This document shows, one piece after another, positions 43,025 through 52,627 of a stretch of 64,000 bases of DNA. How positions within the stretch are numbered: position 1 is the first letter of the stretch; the number at the start of each line of letters is the position of its first letter. This DNA is from Anaerovorax odorimutans DSM 5092 (GTDB taxonomy: Bacteria > Bacillota > Clostridia > Peptostreptococcales > Anaerovoracaceae). Location: positions 35,373 to 99,372 of the forward strand of contig NZ_AUFC01000012.1 in assembly GCF_000426305.1 (NCBI RefSeq), read 5' to 3'. Position numbers and translations under genes: made by a program. Under the pieces are notes generated by a model. The model did no database searches, was not told the DNA's origin, and saw only the letters and a program-made list of their open reading frames with translations.

Positions 43025-43696
43025 ATGCGTTTATTATTATGTGAAGATGAGATAGAACTTTCTAATGCTCTTGTGGCGATACTAAAGCATAACAATTATT
43101 CTGTTGATGCTGTTTATGATGGTCAAGAAGCACTTGAATACTTAGAAGCTGAAAACTATGATGGTGTTATTTTAGATATTATGATGCCTAAAGTAGATGG
43201 AATAACTGTACTTAAAACAATTAGAAAAAAAGGTAATAATATTCCTGTGATTTTGCTTACAGCAAAATCTGAAATCAATGATAAGGTTTTAGGTCTTGAT
43301 TGTGGAGCTGATGATTATTTAACAAAACCATTTGCTACAAAAGAATTACTTGCCCGAATACGTTCTATGACAAGAAGGCAAACGGAAATTACAAATACAG
43401 TACTTTCTTTTGCCAATATAACCCTTGACAGGGCAAACTTTGAATTGAAATCAGATAAGGGATCATTTCGCCTTGCCAATAAAGAATTTCAAATGCTTGA
43501 AATGTTAATGACTAACCCTAAACAACTTATTTCTACTGAACGATTTATGGAAAAAATTTGGGGTTATGATAGTGAAGCAGAAATTAATGTGGTCTGGGTT
43601 TATATTTCATATCTTAGAAAAAAACTTTCTGCAATCAGTGATAAAGTTCAAATAAAAGCAACAAGAAATATGGGATATTCATTGGAGGAAAAATGA
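43025..43696 (+). CDS. OmpR/PhoB-family response regulator
   Basis: This 223-residue regulator has a perfect AAGGAGG site 7 bp before the ATG at 43025; the GTG at 43019 is an overlong start. The receiver domain (residues 1-120) has phosphoacceptor Asp in VILDIMMPKVDG and a conserved LTKPFATKELLARIR. The C-terminal winged HTH matches OmpR (FRLANKEFQMLEMLMTNPKQ, VVWVYISYLRKKL). It overlaps the partner kinase by ATGA. Confidence 0.93.
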   Translation: MRLLLCEDEIELSNALVAILKHNNYSVDAVYDGQEALEYLEAENYDGVILDIMMPKVDGITVLKTIRKKGNNIPVILLTAKSEINDKVLGLDCGADDYLTKPFATKELLARIRSMTRRQTEITNTVLSFANITLDRANFELKSDKGSFRLANKEFQMLEMLMTNPKQLISTERFMEKIWGYDSEAEINVVWVYISYLRKKLSAISDKVQIKATRNMGYSLEEK

Positions 43697-44916
43697 TGGC
43701 AGAAAAATTACGCAAGAAGTTTATTATTTTATCTGTCGGCGTTGTTTTTGCAGTACTTTTGGTAATTGCCGGTTTTATTAATATTTCAAATTATTCTCAA
43801 ATAGTAACACATGCCGATGAGCTTCTTAATATACTTGAAGAGAATAATGGCAATTTCCCCAAAGAAAACAATTCTAAGGATAAATATGATTTACCTCCTA
43901 AAATGTCGCCAGAAGCACCTTTTACAACCAGATTTTTTATTGTGAAAACTGATGAAAATAATGATCCGGTGGCTATTGATATTGGGAAAATCTCTTCTGC
44001 TACAACTACGGAAGCTATTGATTATGCAAAACAAGTATTAAAAAAGGAAAAAAGTAGCGGATTTATAAAAGATTATAAGTATAGAATTATACAAAAAGAT
44101 TATGGCAATATGATTGTCTTTGTTGATTGTGGCAGAGACCTTCAAATGTTTCATACTTTTCTATATAACAGTATAGAAATTTGTTTGATTGGTATAACGG
44201 CAGTCTTTATATTAGTGTTTATCTTTTCTAAAAAGGTAATTGCGCCTGTTGCTGAAAGCTATGAAAAACAAAAACAATTTATTACTGATGCAAGTCATGA
44301 ATTAAAAACTCCTCTTGCTATTATTAGTACCAATACAGAAGTTCTTGAAATGGATTATGGTGAGAGTGAATGGACAAGAAATATTCATAATCAAATAGGA
44401 AGAATGTCAGAACTTATTTCTAGTTTGATTTCACTGACTCGTATGGATGAAGAAAAAAATGAATTGCTAAAAACAGATTTTTCTTTATCGGACGCAATTT
44501 CTGAAACTGCTGAACCATTTAAAACTATTGCTAAAATTGATAGTAAAGAACTTATAGTTAAAGTTGAAAAGAATTTATCGTATTGTGGAAATGAGCAGGC
44601 AATTCGACAACTTATTTCCATACTTTTGGACAACGCTATAAAATATGCAACTGACAACAGTCAAATGGTATTATCCTTAAAAAGGCAAGGCAAAAAATAT
44701 ATTTTACAGTCAATGAATGAAGCTTATAATTTAAATTCTCAAAATTATGATATATTATTTGAACGTTTTTATAGAGCCGACAGTTCAAGAAACAGTAAAA
44801 AAGGAGGATATGGAATAGGATTATCTGTTGCTAAATCTATAGTTATGCAGCATAAAGGGAAAATTACAGCAGAAAGTCCGGATGGAAAAAAATTAATTAT
44901 AACAGTACAACTTTAA
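43693..44916 (+). CDS. Sensor histidine kinase (partner of the OmpR-type regulator)
   Basis: This 407-residue protein has an N-terminal membrane helix, an extracellular sensor (~residues 35-150), a second helix (EICLIGITAVFILVFIFSKK), then HisKA with phosphoacceptor FITDASHELKTPLAII, and HATPase_c with LISILLDNAIKYA (N), FERFYRADSSRNSKKGGYGI and GLSVAKSIV. Full catalytic set. A hairpin with T8 (44937-44981) separates it from the VTC operon. The target genes are unknown; the surface module next door is a natural candidate. Confidence 0.93.
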   Translation: MMAEKLRKKFIILSVGVVFAVLLVIAGFINISNYSQIVTHADELLNILEENNGNFPKENNSKDKYDLPPKMSPEAPFTTRFFIVKTDENNDPVAIDIGKISSATTTEAIDYAKQVLKKEKSSGFIKDYKYRIIQKDYGNMIVFVDCGRDLQMFHTFLYNSIEICLIGITAVFILVFIFSKKVIAPVAESYEKQKQFITDASHELKTPLAIISTNTEVLEMDYGESEWTRNIHNQIGRMSELISSLISLTRMDEEKNELLKTDFSLSDAISETAEPFKTIAKIDSKELIVKVEKNLSYCGNEQAIRQLISILLDNAIKYATDNSQMVLSLKRQGKKYILQSMNEAYNLNSQNYDILFERFYRADSSRNSKKGGYGIGLSVAKSIVMQHKGKITAESPDGKKLIITVQL

Positions 44917-44936
44917 TTTAAACTATTTTTAAAGTA

Positions 44937-44982
44937 AGCCCTTTACAATGATTAAAACAAATTGTGAGGGGTCTTTTTTTTA
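44937..44982 (+). terminator. Terminator after the two-component operon
   Basis: CCCTTTACAAT pairs with ATTGTGAGGGG (11 bp with two T-G pairs), followed by a T8 run. The following ~200 bp before the VTC gene is AT-rich, with no gene that I can see. Confidence 0.8.
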
Positions 44983-45189
44983 ACTTTGATTTTACGAGAA
45001 TAATAAAAAATACATAAGAATAAAACTCATTTAACATATTTAAAATCAAGGTTTGAAGAGGATTTAACATTTAATAATATTGAATAATATTTATTGAATA
45101 AAAAAATAATTTTACCTTTTAAGTTTGTTTTAGGTTCGCTTTTTATAATAAACAAAACAAAATTAAAAAACCTTTAGGGAGGCGCGATT

Positions 45190-45912
45190 ATGAGTTATCA
45201 AAATATTTTTAAAAGATATGAACTTAAATATCAAATAACAAAAGAACAAAAAGAAGAATTATTAAAAATTATGGGGGATTATATGATTCCAGATAAATTC
45301 GGGAAAAGTACCATAAGTAATCTTTACTTTGATACACCTAATAAACTTCTTATAAGAAGATCTTTGGAAAAACCAAAATACAAAGAAAAGCTAAGAGTAA
45401 GAAGTTACGGCGTAGCAAAACCAGACAGTACAGTGTTTGTAGAACTTAAAAAGAAATATAAAGGAGTAGTGTATAAGAGACGAATGAGTATGAAGGAACA
45501 AGCTGCTGTAGACTATTTGCTGAATGGTTTTCCTCTTGATAATCCAAGCCAAATTTCAAGAGAAATTGATTATTTTATGGATCTTTATGATAATATTGAA
45601 CCTTCAGTATTTTTATCATATGAACGGGAAGCATTTTTCAGCAAGACAGATGAAAATTTCAGAATGACTTTTGATGAAAATATACTTTTCAGAGATTATG
45701 ATTTTTCTCTTACAAACGGTATCTATGGAGAGAATATTCTACCACAAGGTATGGCACTTTTAGAAGTAAAAACTGCGTTAGGTATTCCTAGCTGGTTACT
45801 TGATTTCTTTAGTGAAAATAAAATTTATAAAACATCATTTTCAAAATACGGAAATGCATATAAGCAATTAATGTTACAAAAATCTTTAGGAGGAATTAAA
45901 AATGTCGCATAG
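45190..45912 (+). CDS. VTC-type polyphosphate polymerase domain protein
   Basis: This 240-residue protein of the VTC/triphosphate-tunnel fold begins YQNIFKRYELKYQITKEQKE and has strands YFDTPNKLLIRRSLEKPKYK, EKLRVRSYG and VFVELKKKYKGVVYKRRMS, the basic tunnel residues of the family. Eukaryotic VTC4 makes polyphosphate; the bacterial members in this small operon type have no established reaction. It forms an operon with the DUF4956 membrane protein (11-bp overlap) and the Cthe_2159-like lipoprotein. GGGAGGCG ribosome site. Confidence 0.88.
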   Translation: MSYQNIFKRYELKYQITKEQKEELLKIMGDYMIPDKFGKSTISNLYFDTPNKLLIRRSLEKPKYKEKLRVRSYGVAKPDSTVFVELKKKYKGVVYKRRMSMKEQAAVDYLLNGFPLDNPSQISREIDYFMDLYDNIEPSVFLSYEREAFFSKTDENFRMTFDENILFRDYDFSLTNGIYGENILPQGMALLEVKTALGIPSWLLDFFSENKIYKTSFSKYGNAYKQLMLQKSLGGIKNVA

Positions 45913-46594
45913 TGATTTATTTACCGGACTTTATGACAGTTCAATTACATCTTCAATTACAGTATCAAACTTTTTCCTAAGCACTGTGGTTGCTTTACTA
46001 ATAGGGCTGTTTATAGCCTTAACTTATACTTACAAAACTAAATATACAAAGAGTTTCGTTGTAACCCTGGCTATTCTTCCGGCAGTTGTTTCTATGGTTA
46101 TTATGATGGTAAACGGAAACATAGGTGCAGGTGTAGCTGTAGCAGGGGCATTCAGCTTAGTAAGATTTCGTTCTGTTCCCGGTACAGCAAAGGAAATTGG
46201 AGCAATTTTTCTTACTATGAGCGCAGGGCTTGCAACAGGTATGGGATATCTTGGATTTGCTGTGATATTCACAGTTATAGTAAGTTTAGTGAGCATACTT
46301 TACAGTATCAGCAGTATAGGTAATGTTAAAAGTTCACAGAGGACTATGAAAATTACAATTCCCGAAAACTTAGACTATACAGATGTTTTTGAAGATATAT
46401 TTAAAAAATATACATCAAAATATGAGCTTTTAAGTGTAAAAACAACTAATATGGGAAGTCTGTTTAAGCTTATATATGATATAACCTTAATAAGTGAAGA
46501 TGAAGAAAAAGATTTTATTGATGATATTAGATGCAGAAATGGAAATCTTGAAATTACATTGGCAAAGCAATCAAGTTTAGTTGGTGAATTATAA
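45902..46594 (+). CDS. DUF4956 membrane protein
   Basis: This 230-residue protein has three or four membrane helices in residues 25-145, with the family hallmark VAVAGAFSLVRFRSVPGTAK followed by EIGAIFLTMSAGLATGMGYL, and a cytoplasmic alpha/beta C-terminus. Its function is unknown. It almost always lies beside a VTC-like polymerase gene, suggesting a membrane partner for that enzyme. Start overlaps the VTC gene by 11 bp. Confidence 0.9.
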   Translation: MSHSDLFTGLYDSSITSSITVSNFFLSTVVALLIGLFIALTYTYKTKYTKSFVVTLAILPAVVSMVIMMVNGNIGAGVAVAGAFSLVRFRSVPGTAKEIGAIFLTMSAGLATGMGYLGFAVIFTVIVSLVSILYSISSIGNVKSSQRTMKITIPENLDYTDVFEDIFKKYTSKYELLSVKTTNMGSLFKLIYDITLISEDEEKDFIDDIRCRNGNLEITLAKQSSLVGEL

Positions 46595-46605
46595 GGAGTA
46601 TGATT

Positions 46606-48519
46606 ATGAAATTGAAAAAAATATTAATATTGTTTCTTTGTATAGTCTTTTTTATTAGTTGTTTCTCAGGCTGTGGAACATCTAATACGAGTAATGCGGA
46701 AACAAACAAAATAGATGTATCAGAAATGTTTTCAGACAGAGACATGGATGCCAGTTATGATGAAGATAACTGTATTAAAATTAATTTAAGTGAGGACGAA
46801 AGCGAATCAGACAGTGATAATGTAAGTATAAGTGAAAATACTATTACCATTTCTGATGAAGGGACATATCTTTTGACAGGTTCTTTGTCAAATGGACAAA
46901 TTATTGTAGATGCAGATAAGGATGATAAGCTGCAAATAGTTTTAAATAATGTGGAAATTGGTAATAAATCTTCCGCACCAATATATGTTAAGCAGGCAGA
47001 TAAGGTTTTTCTTACTTTAGCCGAAAACTCTGAAAACATACTTTCAACAAGTGGTGAATTTGTCGCTGTTGATGATAATAATATAGATGCTGTTATATAT
47101 TCTAAGGATGATTTAACAATAAATGGTGAAGGTTCACTTGCCATAAATTCTGAATATGGCAATGGCATAACATCAAAAGATGATTTAGTTATTACAGGAG
47201 GCACATATGAGATTAATGTAAGCGGTCATGGTTTAGAAGGCAAAGACAGTGTACGTATTGCAGATGGAGAGTTTAATGTTACTACTGGAAAAGATGGTAT
47301 TCATAGTGAAAATTCCGATGATACTACCCTTGGATTTGTATATATAGCAGATGGCAATTATAATATTACTTCTGAAACAGATGGTATTGATGGGGCAGTT
47401 TGGGTTCAGATAGATGATGGTGATTTTAACCTTACGACAGGTGGCGGAAGTGAAAATGCTTCTACGGATAATAAAGGTGGCATGCGTCCTGACTGGGGCA
47501 AATGGGGAGAAACAACTAAGACTACTGAGTCAGCTGTGACTACTGAATCAACCGAGGCAGATACAAATGAAACTTCAAGTGCAAAGGCAGTAAAAGCAGA
47601 TGGATTGATCACAATAAATGAAGGTAATTTTAGCATTGATTCATCTGATGACAGTGTTCACGCTAATGAAGATGTTATTATAAATGACGGTAAATTTGAA
47701 ATCTCTTCAGGAGACGATGGGATTCATGCGGATTCTAATGTAACTATTGCAGATGGAAGTATTAATATTATAAAAAGTTATGAAGGAATTGAAGGTCAAA
47801 GTATTGATCTCAATGGAGGAACAATAGATGTAACGGCATCTGATGATGGGCTTAATGCTGCTGGAGGTAATGATGATTCAGCTGCTGACGGAAGACCGGG
47901 ACAGGGGACTTTCGAAACTGATGAAGATGCATACATCAAAATAACAGGAGGGACTATAAACATAAATGCTAGTGGTGATGGTGTAGATTCAAACGGAAAC
48001 CTTTATGTAACCGGCGGTGAAACTTATGTTTCAGGACCGACAAATAATGGAAACGGGCCACTCGACTATAACGGAACCGCTGAAATTACCGGAGGTATAT
48101 TTGTAGCAGCAGGTGCAAGTGGTATGGCACAAAATTTTGGCAGTACTTCAACTCAAGCTTCTATGCTGGTTACTACTGAAAATATGCAAAGTGGTAAAAT
48201 AGTGCTTAAAGACAGTAATGGGAATGAAATATTAAGCTATACTCCTGAAAAGCAATATAATTCTGTTGTAATCAGTATACCTGATATTAAAGAAGGTTCC
48301 ACATATTCTGTTACCTTAGGAAGTGATACAGAAACTGTAGAAATGACCAGTCTTATATACGGCAGCGGAGGAGAAGGTGGAATGCCTGGAGGACATAACG
48401 GTGGTGATATGAACGGCGGAGAAAGACCTGAGATGAACGGAGAAGGAGGTCCTGGTATGAATGGTGGAGAAAGACCTGACGGTAATATGACTCCGCCTGA
48501 GGAAACGCAAAATAATTAA
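46606..48519 (+). CDS. Cthe_2159-type (carbohydrate-binding beta-helix) lipoprotein
   Basis: The protein has about 637 residues. The ATG at 46606 has AAGGAG 7 bp away; the one at 46600 is too near. A lipoprotein signal (ILILFLCIVFFISCFSGC) is followed by a long beta-helical region with repeating DG-I-H/DGI motifs (GKDGIHSENSDD, SETDGIDGA, SGDDGIHADS, SGDGVDSNGN). This is the layout of PF14262, whose member Cthe_2159 binds polygalacturonate. The C-terminus is rich in Gly, Met and Pro (GGHNGGDMNGGERPEMNGEG). Third gene of the VTC-DUF4956 operon. Probably a cell-surface polysaccharide binder. Confidence 0.88.
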   Translation: MKLKKILILFLCIVFFISCFSGCGTSNTSNAETNKIDVSEMFSDRDMDASYDEDNCIKINLSEDESESDSDNVSISENTITISDEGTYLLTGSLSNGQIIVDADKDDKLQIVLNNVEIGNKSSAPIYVKQADKVFLTLAENSENILSTSGEFVAVDDNNIDAVIYSKDDLTINGEGSLAINSEYGNGITSKDDLVITGGTYEINVSGHGLEGKDSVRIADGEFNVTTGKDGIHSENSDDTTLGFVYIADGNYNITSETDGIDGAVWVQIDDGDFNLTTGGGSENASTDNKGGMRPDWGKWGETTKTTESAVTTESTEADTNETSSAKAVKADGLITINEGNFSIDSSDDSVHANEDVIINDGKFEISSGDDGIHADSNVTIADGSINIIKSYEGIEGQSIDLNGGTIDVTASDDGLNAAGGNDDSAADGRPGQGTFETDEDAYIKITGGTININASGDGVDSNGNLYVTGGETYVSGPTNNGNGPLDYNGTAEITGGIFVAAGASGMAQNFGSTSTQASMLVTTENMQSGKIVLKDSNGNEILSYTPEKQYNSVVISIPDIKEGSTYSVTLGSDTETVEMTSLIYGSGGEGGMPGGHNGGDMNGGERPEMNGEGGPGMNGGERPDGNMTPPEETQNN

Positions 48520-48552
48520 AATTAAAATTTAAGTACTAGTCGAATATATTTA

Positions 48553-48597
48553 AACTGCTGCCAATAAAATTTAAATTTTGGCGGCAGTTATTTTTTA
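48553..48597 (+). terminator. Terminator of the VTC operon
   Basis: AACTGCTGCC pairs with GGCGGCAGTT; loop AT-rich and partly self-complementary; T6 follows. Confidence 0.85.
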
Positions 48598-48722
48598 AAA
48601 TTAAAATTACAGATGATTCTGTTTTATTTTCGTTGTTGGCATAAATAAATTAATGTTAGTATATAAATTAAACATTTTACTTATACAAATTAGATAAAAA
48701 TTAACAGGAGATATTATATTTT

Positions 48723-49292
48723 ATGAAGGCTTTTTTTATAAATTCGGTGGACATATCTAAAAAAATATGTGAATCGATTTTGGAAGATGGAGACATAGCT
48801 GTTGACTGTACTATGGGAAATGGAAATGATACAGCATTTTTATGCAGCTTAATTGGAAATAGCGGAAAAGTATATGCTTTTGATGTACAACAAAACGCAG
48901 TTTTAAATACAAGAGATAAGCTTTTGAAATTAGGTTTTCTTGAAAGAACGTATTTGATTTTAGATGGTCATGAAAATATTGATAAATATGTAAAAGAGAA
49001 GGTAAAGCTAATTATATTTAATCTGGGCTATTTACCTAAAGGTAATCATAATATCACAACTAAAAAAGAAACAACTATTGAATCAGTAAAGAAATGCTTA
49101 AATATTCTTAAACGCAATGGAATAATATTATTGGTAGTTTATCCAGGGCATAATAATGGTAAAGAAGAAAAAGAGAGTTTGGAAATTTTCACATCACAAT
49201 TGGATCAGAAAGAATATACTGTAGTGAAATTTCGTTTTTTAAATCAGATAAACAACCCTCCAGAACTTATATGCATTGAAAAGATATTCTAA
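48723..49292 (+). CDS. mnmM: MnmM/YtqB-type tRNA methyltransferase
   Basis: This 189-residue class I SAM enzyme has motif I VDCTMGNGNDTAFLCSLIG, an acidic strand KVYAFDVQQNAV, and the family-specific FNLGYLPKGNHNITT and LVVYPGHNNGKEEKESLEIF. YtqB homologues, now called MnmM, methylate the 5-aminomethyl side chain of tRNA wobble uridine (to mnm5s2U). The upstream ribosome site is weak. The SstT-like transporter gene follows, with 162 bp between the genes. Confidence 0.85.
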   Translation: MKAFFINSVDISKKICESILEDGDIAVDCTMGNGNDTAFLCSLIGNSGKVYAFDVQQNAVLNTRDKLLKLGFLERTYLILDGHENIDKYVKEKVKLIIFNLGYLPKGNHNITTKKETTIESVKKCLNILKRNGIILLVVYPGHNNGKEEKESLEIFTSQLDQKEYTVVKFRFLNQINNPPELICIEKIF

Positions 49293-49454
49293 AAGCAGCA
49301 TACATTGAATTTTACCAGTAAAAGTATTATAATGTACCCGCAAATAAAAAGCTTATACTTAATCCATCTTATATCAAATTTTATTTGTAGTGAGATGGAA
49401 ATAGGGATTAGCAAAATTGGGAATAATATATATAGTATAGAATTGGAGGAAGGT

Positions 49455-50669
49455 ATGTTTGTTAAAAATTTGTTTGCATATTGGAATAAAGTAAGCTTAG
49501 TTAAGCAGATTATTGTAGGCCTAATAATAGGTATTATACTTGCGTTGATATTACCTAAGCAATTAGCTGGTCTATCAATATTGGGTGAACTTTTTGTAGG
49601 AGCATTAAAGGCTGTGGCTCCGGTTTTAGTTTTATTTTTAGTTATGTCTGCTATTTCGCAGCATAAAAAAGGTCAAAAAACTAATATGAAAGCTATAATA
49701 ATTCTTTATCTTATAGGAACTTTTTTAGCAGGTCTTTCGGCTGTTATTGCTAGCTATATTTTTAAAGTACAGCTTATTTTAAACGCTGGAGAAGAGAATA
49801 TTTCAGCTCCCGACGGTCTTGTTGAAGTGTTGAAGTCTTTGGTTTTTAATATCGTTGATAATCCGGTTAGTGCAATACTTAATGCAAACTATATAGGTAT
49901 TTTGACTTGGGCAATTTTGCTTGGACTTGCATTAAAATATGCTTCAGAAAGTACAAAGAATATGATTTTGGATATTTCTGTTGCAGTTTCAAATATTGTA
50001 AAATGGGTTATAAAATTTGCACCGTTTGGAATTATGGGGATAGTATTCAATACAGTTGCAACAAACGGCTTAAAAAGTTTGCTTAAGTATGGGCAACTTA
50101 TTGTATTGTTAGTTGGGGTAATGTTATTTGTGGCATTGATCGTAAATCCAATAATCGTATATATTAAAATACGCAAAAACCCTTATCCACTGGTATTTAA
50201 ATGTTTAAGAGAAAGCGGAATAACGGCATTTTTCACAAGAAGTTCAGCAGCCAATATTCCTGTTAATATGGCTTTATGTGAAAGGTTAAATTTAGATAAA
50301 GACACATATTCAATTTCAATTCCTTTAGGAGCTACAATAAATATGGCAGGAGCAGCAGTAACTGTTGCAACATTAACTTTAGCTGCAACTCATACTTTAG
50401 GAATTAATGTGGATTTGCCGACAGCTGTTATTTTAAGTTTTCTTTCAGCTTTAAGTGCTTGTGGTGCATCGGGTGTTGCAGGAGGCTCTTTACTTCTAAT
50501 ACCTTTAGCTTGCAGCTTATTTGGCATACCAAATGATATTGCTATGAAAGTTGTCAGCGTTGGTTTTCTAGTTAGCGTTATTCAAGATTCTTGTGAAACC
50601 GCATTAAATTCATCAACAGATGTATTATTTACTGCTGCTGCAGATATTAGTAGTAAAGCTAAAATGTAA
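49455..50669 (+). CDS. sstT: SstT-type sodium:serine/threonine symporter
   Basis: The protein has 404 residues from the ATG at 49455, which has TTGGAGGAAGGT; the upstream in-frame ATG at 49305 has no site and lies in non-conserved sequence. It carries the DAACS-family features: eight helices, reentrant loops with [30 protein letters not shown], and [20 protein letters not shown]. SstT imports serine and threonine with Na+. It ends at a strong hairpin. Confidence 0.9.
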   Translation: MFVKNLFAYWNKVSLVKQIIVGLIIGIILALILPKQLAGLSILGELFVGALKAVAPVLVLFLVMSAISQHKKGQKTNMKAIIILYLIGTFLAGLSAVIASYIFKVQLILNAGEENISAPDGLVEVLKSLVFNIVDNPVSAILNANYIGILTWAILLGLALKYASESTKNMILDISVAVSNIVKWVIKFAPFGIMGIVFNTVATNGLKSLLKYGQLIVLLVGVMLFVALIVNPIIVYIKIRKNPYPLVFKCLRESGITAFFTRSSAANIPVNMALCERLNLDKDTYSISIPLGATINMAGAAVTVATLTLAATHTLGINVDLPTAVILSFLSALSACGASGVAGGSLLLIPLACSLFGIPNDIAMKVVSVGFLVSVIQDSCETALNSSTDVLFTAAADISSKAKM

Positions 50670-50681
50670 AAACACAAAAAT

Positions 50682-50720
50682 AAATCACCTCATATCATCA
50701 CGATATGAGGTGATTTATAA
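50682..50720. terminator. Bidirectional terminator between SstT and Hsp20 genes
   Basis: AAATCACCTCATATC pairs exactly with GATATGAGGTGATTT around ATCAC; convergent genes on either side. Confidence 0.9.
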
Positions 50721-50739
50721 TAACTTTTAAATTTTAAAA

Positions 50740-51189
50740 TTATTTAACTTCAATTTGTAATTTATTAGTTGATACTTCAAGCTTTGGAATATTAATTATA
50801 AGAATACCATTCTCAAGCTTTGCATCAATGTTTTTAACGTCTATATCTTTTAAATAAACGGATCTGTGCATTGATGTGGCTCTTCTTTCTTTATGAATAT
50901 AATTATTTTCTTCTTCTTCATTTACTATTTGACATGATTTTACACCAATAGTTAAATTTTCGTTTTCATAATCAATAGAAATGTTTTCCCTATTTATACC
51001 AGGCATTTCTGCTTCAATGATATAAGCTTTTTCTTCTTCTTTAATATCCATTTTGAAAGTATCATTTCTAATACTTCTAGGGTTAAAAATACCTGTATCA
51101 AAGAAATCATCTAGCATATCATAATAGTTCAGATAATTTTGACCATTCTTCTTTAATATGTTTTTGTTAAAAGGTGTTAATCCATACAT
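50740..51189 (-). CDS. Hsp20-family small heat shock protein
   Basis: This 149-residue alpha-crystallin-domain chaperone has FKMDIKEEEKAYIIEAEMPG, then GINRENISIDYENENLTIGV in the core and the dimer loop, followed by the conserved A-x-x-x-N-G-I/V-L motif (AKLENGILIINIP). Hsp20 holds unfolding proteins until ATP-dependent chaperones act. A perfect CIRCE element lies about 120 bp upstream, so the HrcA repressor should control it. Ribosome site GGAGGAAT. Confidence 0.94.
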   Translation of the reverse strand: MYGLTPFNKNILKKNGQNYLNYYDMLDDFFDTGIFNPRSIRNDTFKMDIKEEEKAYIIEAEMPGINRENISIDYENENLTIGVKSCQIVNEEEENNYIHKERRATSMHRSVYLKDIDVKNIDAKLENGILIINIPKLEVSTNKLQIEVK

Positions 51190-51312
51190 AATAATTCCTC
51201 CTTCACATAATGTTTTATTATATATTCTTTATTATTAATACTTTTGAAGTATTTTATTATAATTCAAAAGTATTATTTGACATATTAATAAATTAAATAG
51301 TACCTCTTATTG

Positions 51313-51339
51313 TTAGCACTCACTTAAGATGAGTGCTAA
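51313..51339. promoter_or_regulatory. CIRCE element (HrcA operator)
   Basis: TTAGCACTC, a 9-nt spacer and GAGTGCTAA, exactly the CIRCE consensus. It lies upstream of the hsp20 gene on the minus strand. Confidence 0.95.
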
Positions 51340-51490
51340 CAACTATCTTTAATATATACTATAATTTTAAAAATGTCAATATATTTTTTTCAAAATAATA
51401 AATTAATTTTTCAGAATAATTAGTTTATTATTCCATATTATATAATTATTTCGGCAAAAATACTATACAAATATTATATTTTTTTATAAA

Positions 51491-51660
51491 TTGACAACAA
51501 TAGACAGCTATGTTATCCTTATTAAGGAATTAAGATCAAGAAGGTCTTACAAGGGTAAATTATAATATGAAATAAATATAGTAAACTATAATTAAAATGA
51601 ACTCATGAAGGGTTTAAGCATTTTGCTTACTTTCGTGAGTTCTTTTTTTATAATATAAAA
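51491..51660 (+). promoter_or_regulatory. Promoter and attenuator-like leader of the Nik/Dpp-type operon
   Basis: TTGACA (51491-51496), 17 bp, TATCCT (51514-51519). The ~130-nt leader has TAAGATC-AAGAA-GGTCTTA, a long AATTATA/TATAATT stem and a final GAACTCATGAA/TTCGTGAGTTC hairpin followed by T7 (about 51600-51652), only 27 bp before the first gene. Transcription probably stops here unless the leader refolds. The family is not one that I recognise. Confidence 0.6.
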
Positions 51661-51678
51661 CTTGGGGGAATAAAAACT

Positions 51679-52623
51679 ATGCTGGCCTTTATAGCCAAAA
51701 GATTTCTTTTATTAATAGTAGTATTGTTAGGTGTTACTATGATGACTTTTTTATTAATTAATATTGCGCCGGGAGATCCTGCTGAAATGATAGCAATAGC
51801 ACGATATGGCTTAGAAAATATTACTGCTGATGAAATAGAACAAATAAGACAGTCGGAAGGGCTGGACGACCCATTAATAATTCAGTATTTTTGCTGGCTT
51901 GGTCATGTTCTAAAAGGTGATTTTGGAAGATCTTTGATTACGGGAGATCCCATTTTAAAAGAAATTTCAGCTCGATTTCCGGCTACCATGATATTAGCAT
52001 TTATATCATTAATAATATCTTTGTTGATTTCAATACCGGCAGGTATTATATCTGCTGTAAAACAAAATTCCTGCATTGATTATTTGACTAGGACAGGAGC
52101 TATGCTTGGAACCAGCATACCTAATTTTTGGTTAGGTTTACTTTTAATACTTTTTTTCTCTGTTACATTAGGGTGGCTTCCTGTATTTGGTTACGGAGAG
52201 GTGCGGCATATTATTTTACCTTCCATTACATTAGGCACAGGTTTGGCAGCAATTATTACAAGGCTTACCCGTTCAAGTATGCTTGAAGTTTTAAATCAGG
52301 ATTATATTATAACTGCCAGATCTAAGGGTCTATATGAAAAGTGTGTTATATTACATCATGCTTTAAAGAATGCATTAATTCCTATAATAACTATAATTGG
52401 CATGCAGCTTGGGCATCTTTTGGAGGGTACTGTCATTGTTGAATCAATATTTGCTTGGCCGGGTATTGGAAAGCTTTTGGTTGATTCCATTTTTGCAAGA
52501 GATTTTGCCATGGTCCAGGCATGTGTGCTTTTGTTTGCAATTTTATTTGTAATTATTAATTTAGTTATAGATATTCTTTATATGTTTATTGATCCCAGAA
52601 TACATTATAAAAAGGAAGGGTAA
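51679..52623 (+). CDS. ABC importer permease 1 (NikB/DppB type)
   Basis: This 314-residue permease has six helices. The hallmarks are FAIAKRFLLLIVVLLGVTMM-like N-terminus with MTFLLINIAPGDPAEM, and the EAA-type loop ITARSKGLYEKCVILHHAL. It starts the Nik/Dpp-type operon. Ribosome site CTTGGGGGAA. Its stop overlaps nothing; the next gene begins four bases on. Partner of permease 2. Confidence 0.88.
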   Translation: MLAFIAKRFLLLIVVLLGVTMMTFLLINIAPGDPAEMIAIARYGLENITADEIEQIRQSEGLDDPLIIQYFCWLGHVLKGDFGRSLITGDPILKEISARFPATMILAFISLIISLLISIPAGIISAVKQNSCIDYLTRTGAMLGTSIPNFWLGLLLILFFSVTLGWLPVFGYGEVRHIILPSITLGTGLAAIITRLTRSSMLEVLNQDYIITARSKGLYEKCVILHHALKNALIPIITIIGMQLGHLLEGTVIVESIFAWPGIGKLLVDSIFARDFAMVQACVLLFAILFVIINLVIDILYMFIDPRIHYKKEG

Positions 52624-52627
52624 AAGT

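Noticed and set aside
46755..47204. 149-codon reverse frame inside the Cthe_2159-like gene
   Set aside because: Low-complexity Ser-rich shadow of the repeated coding sequence; no start signal.
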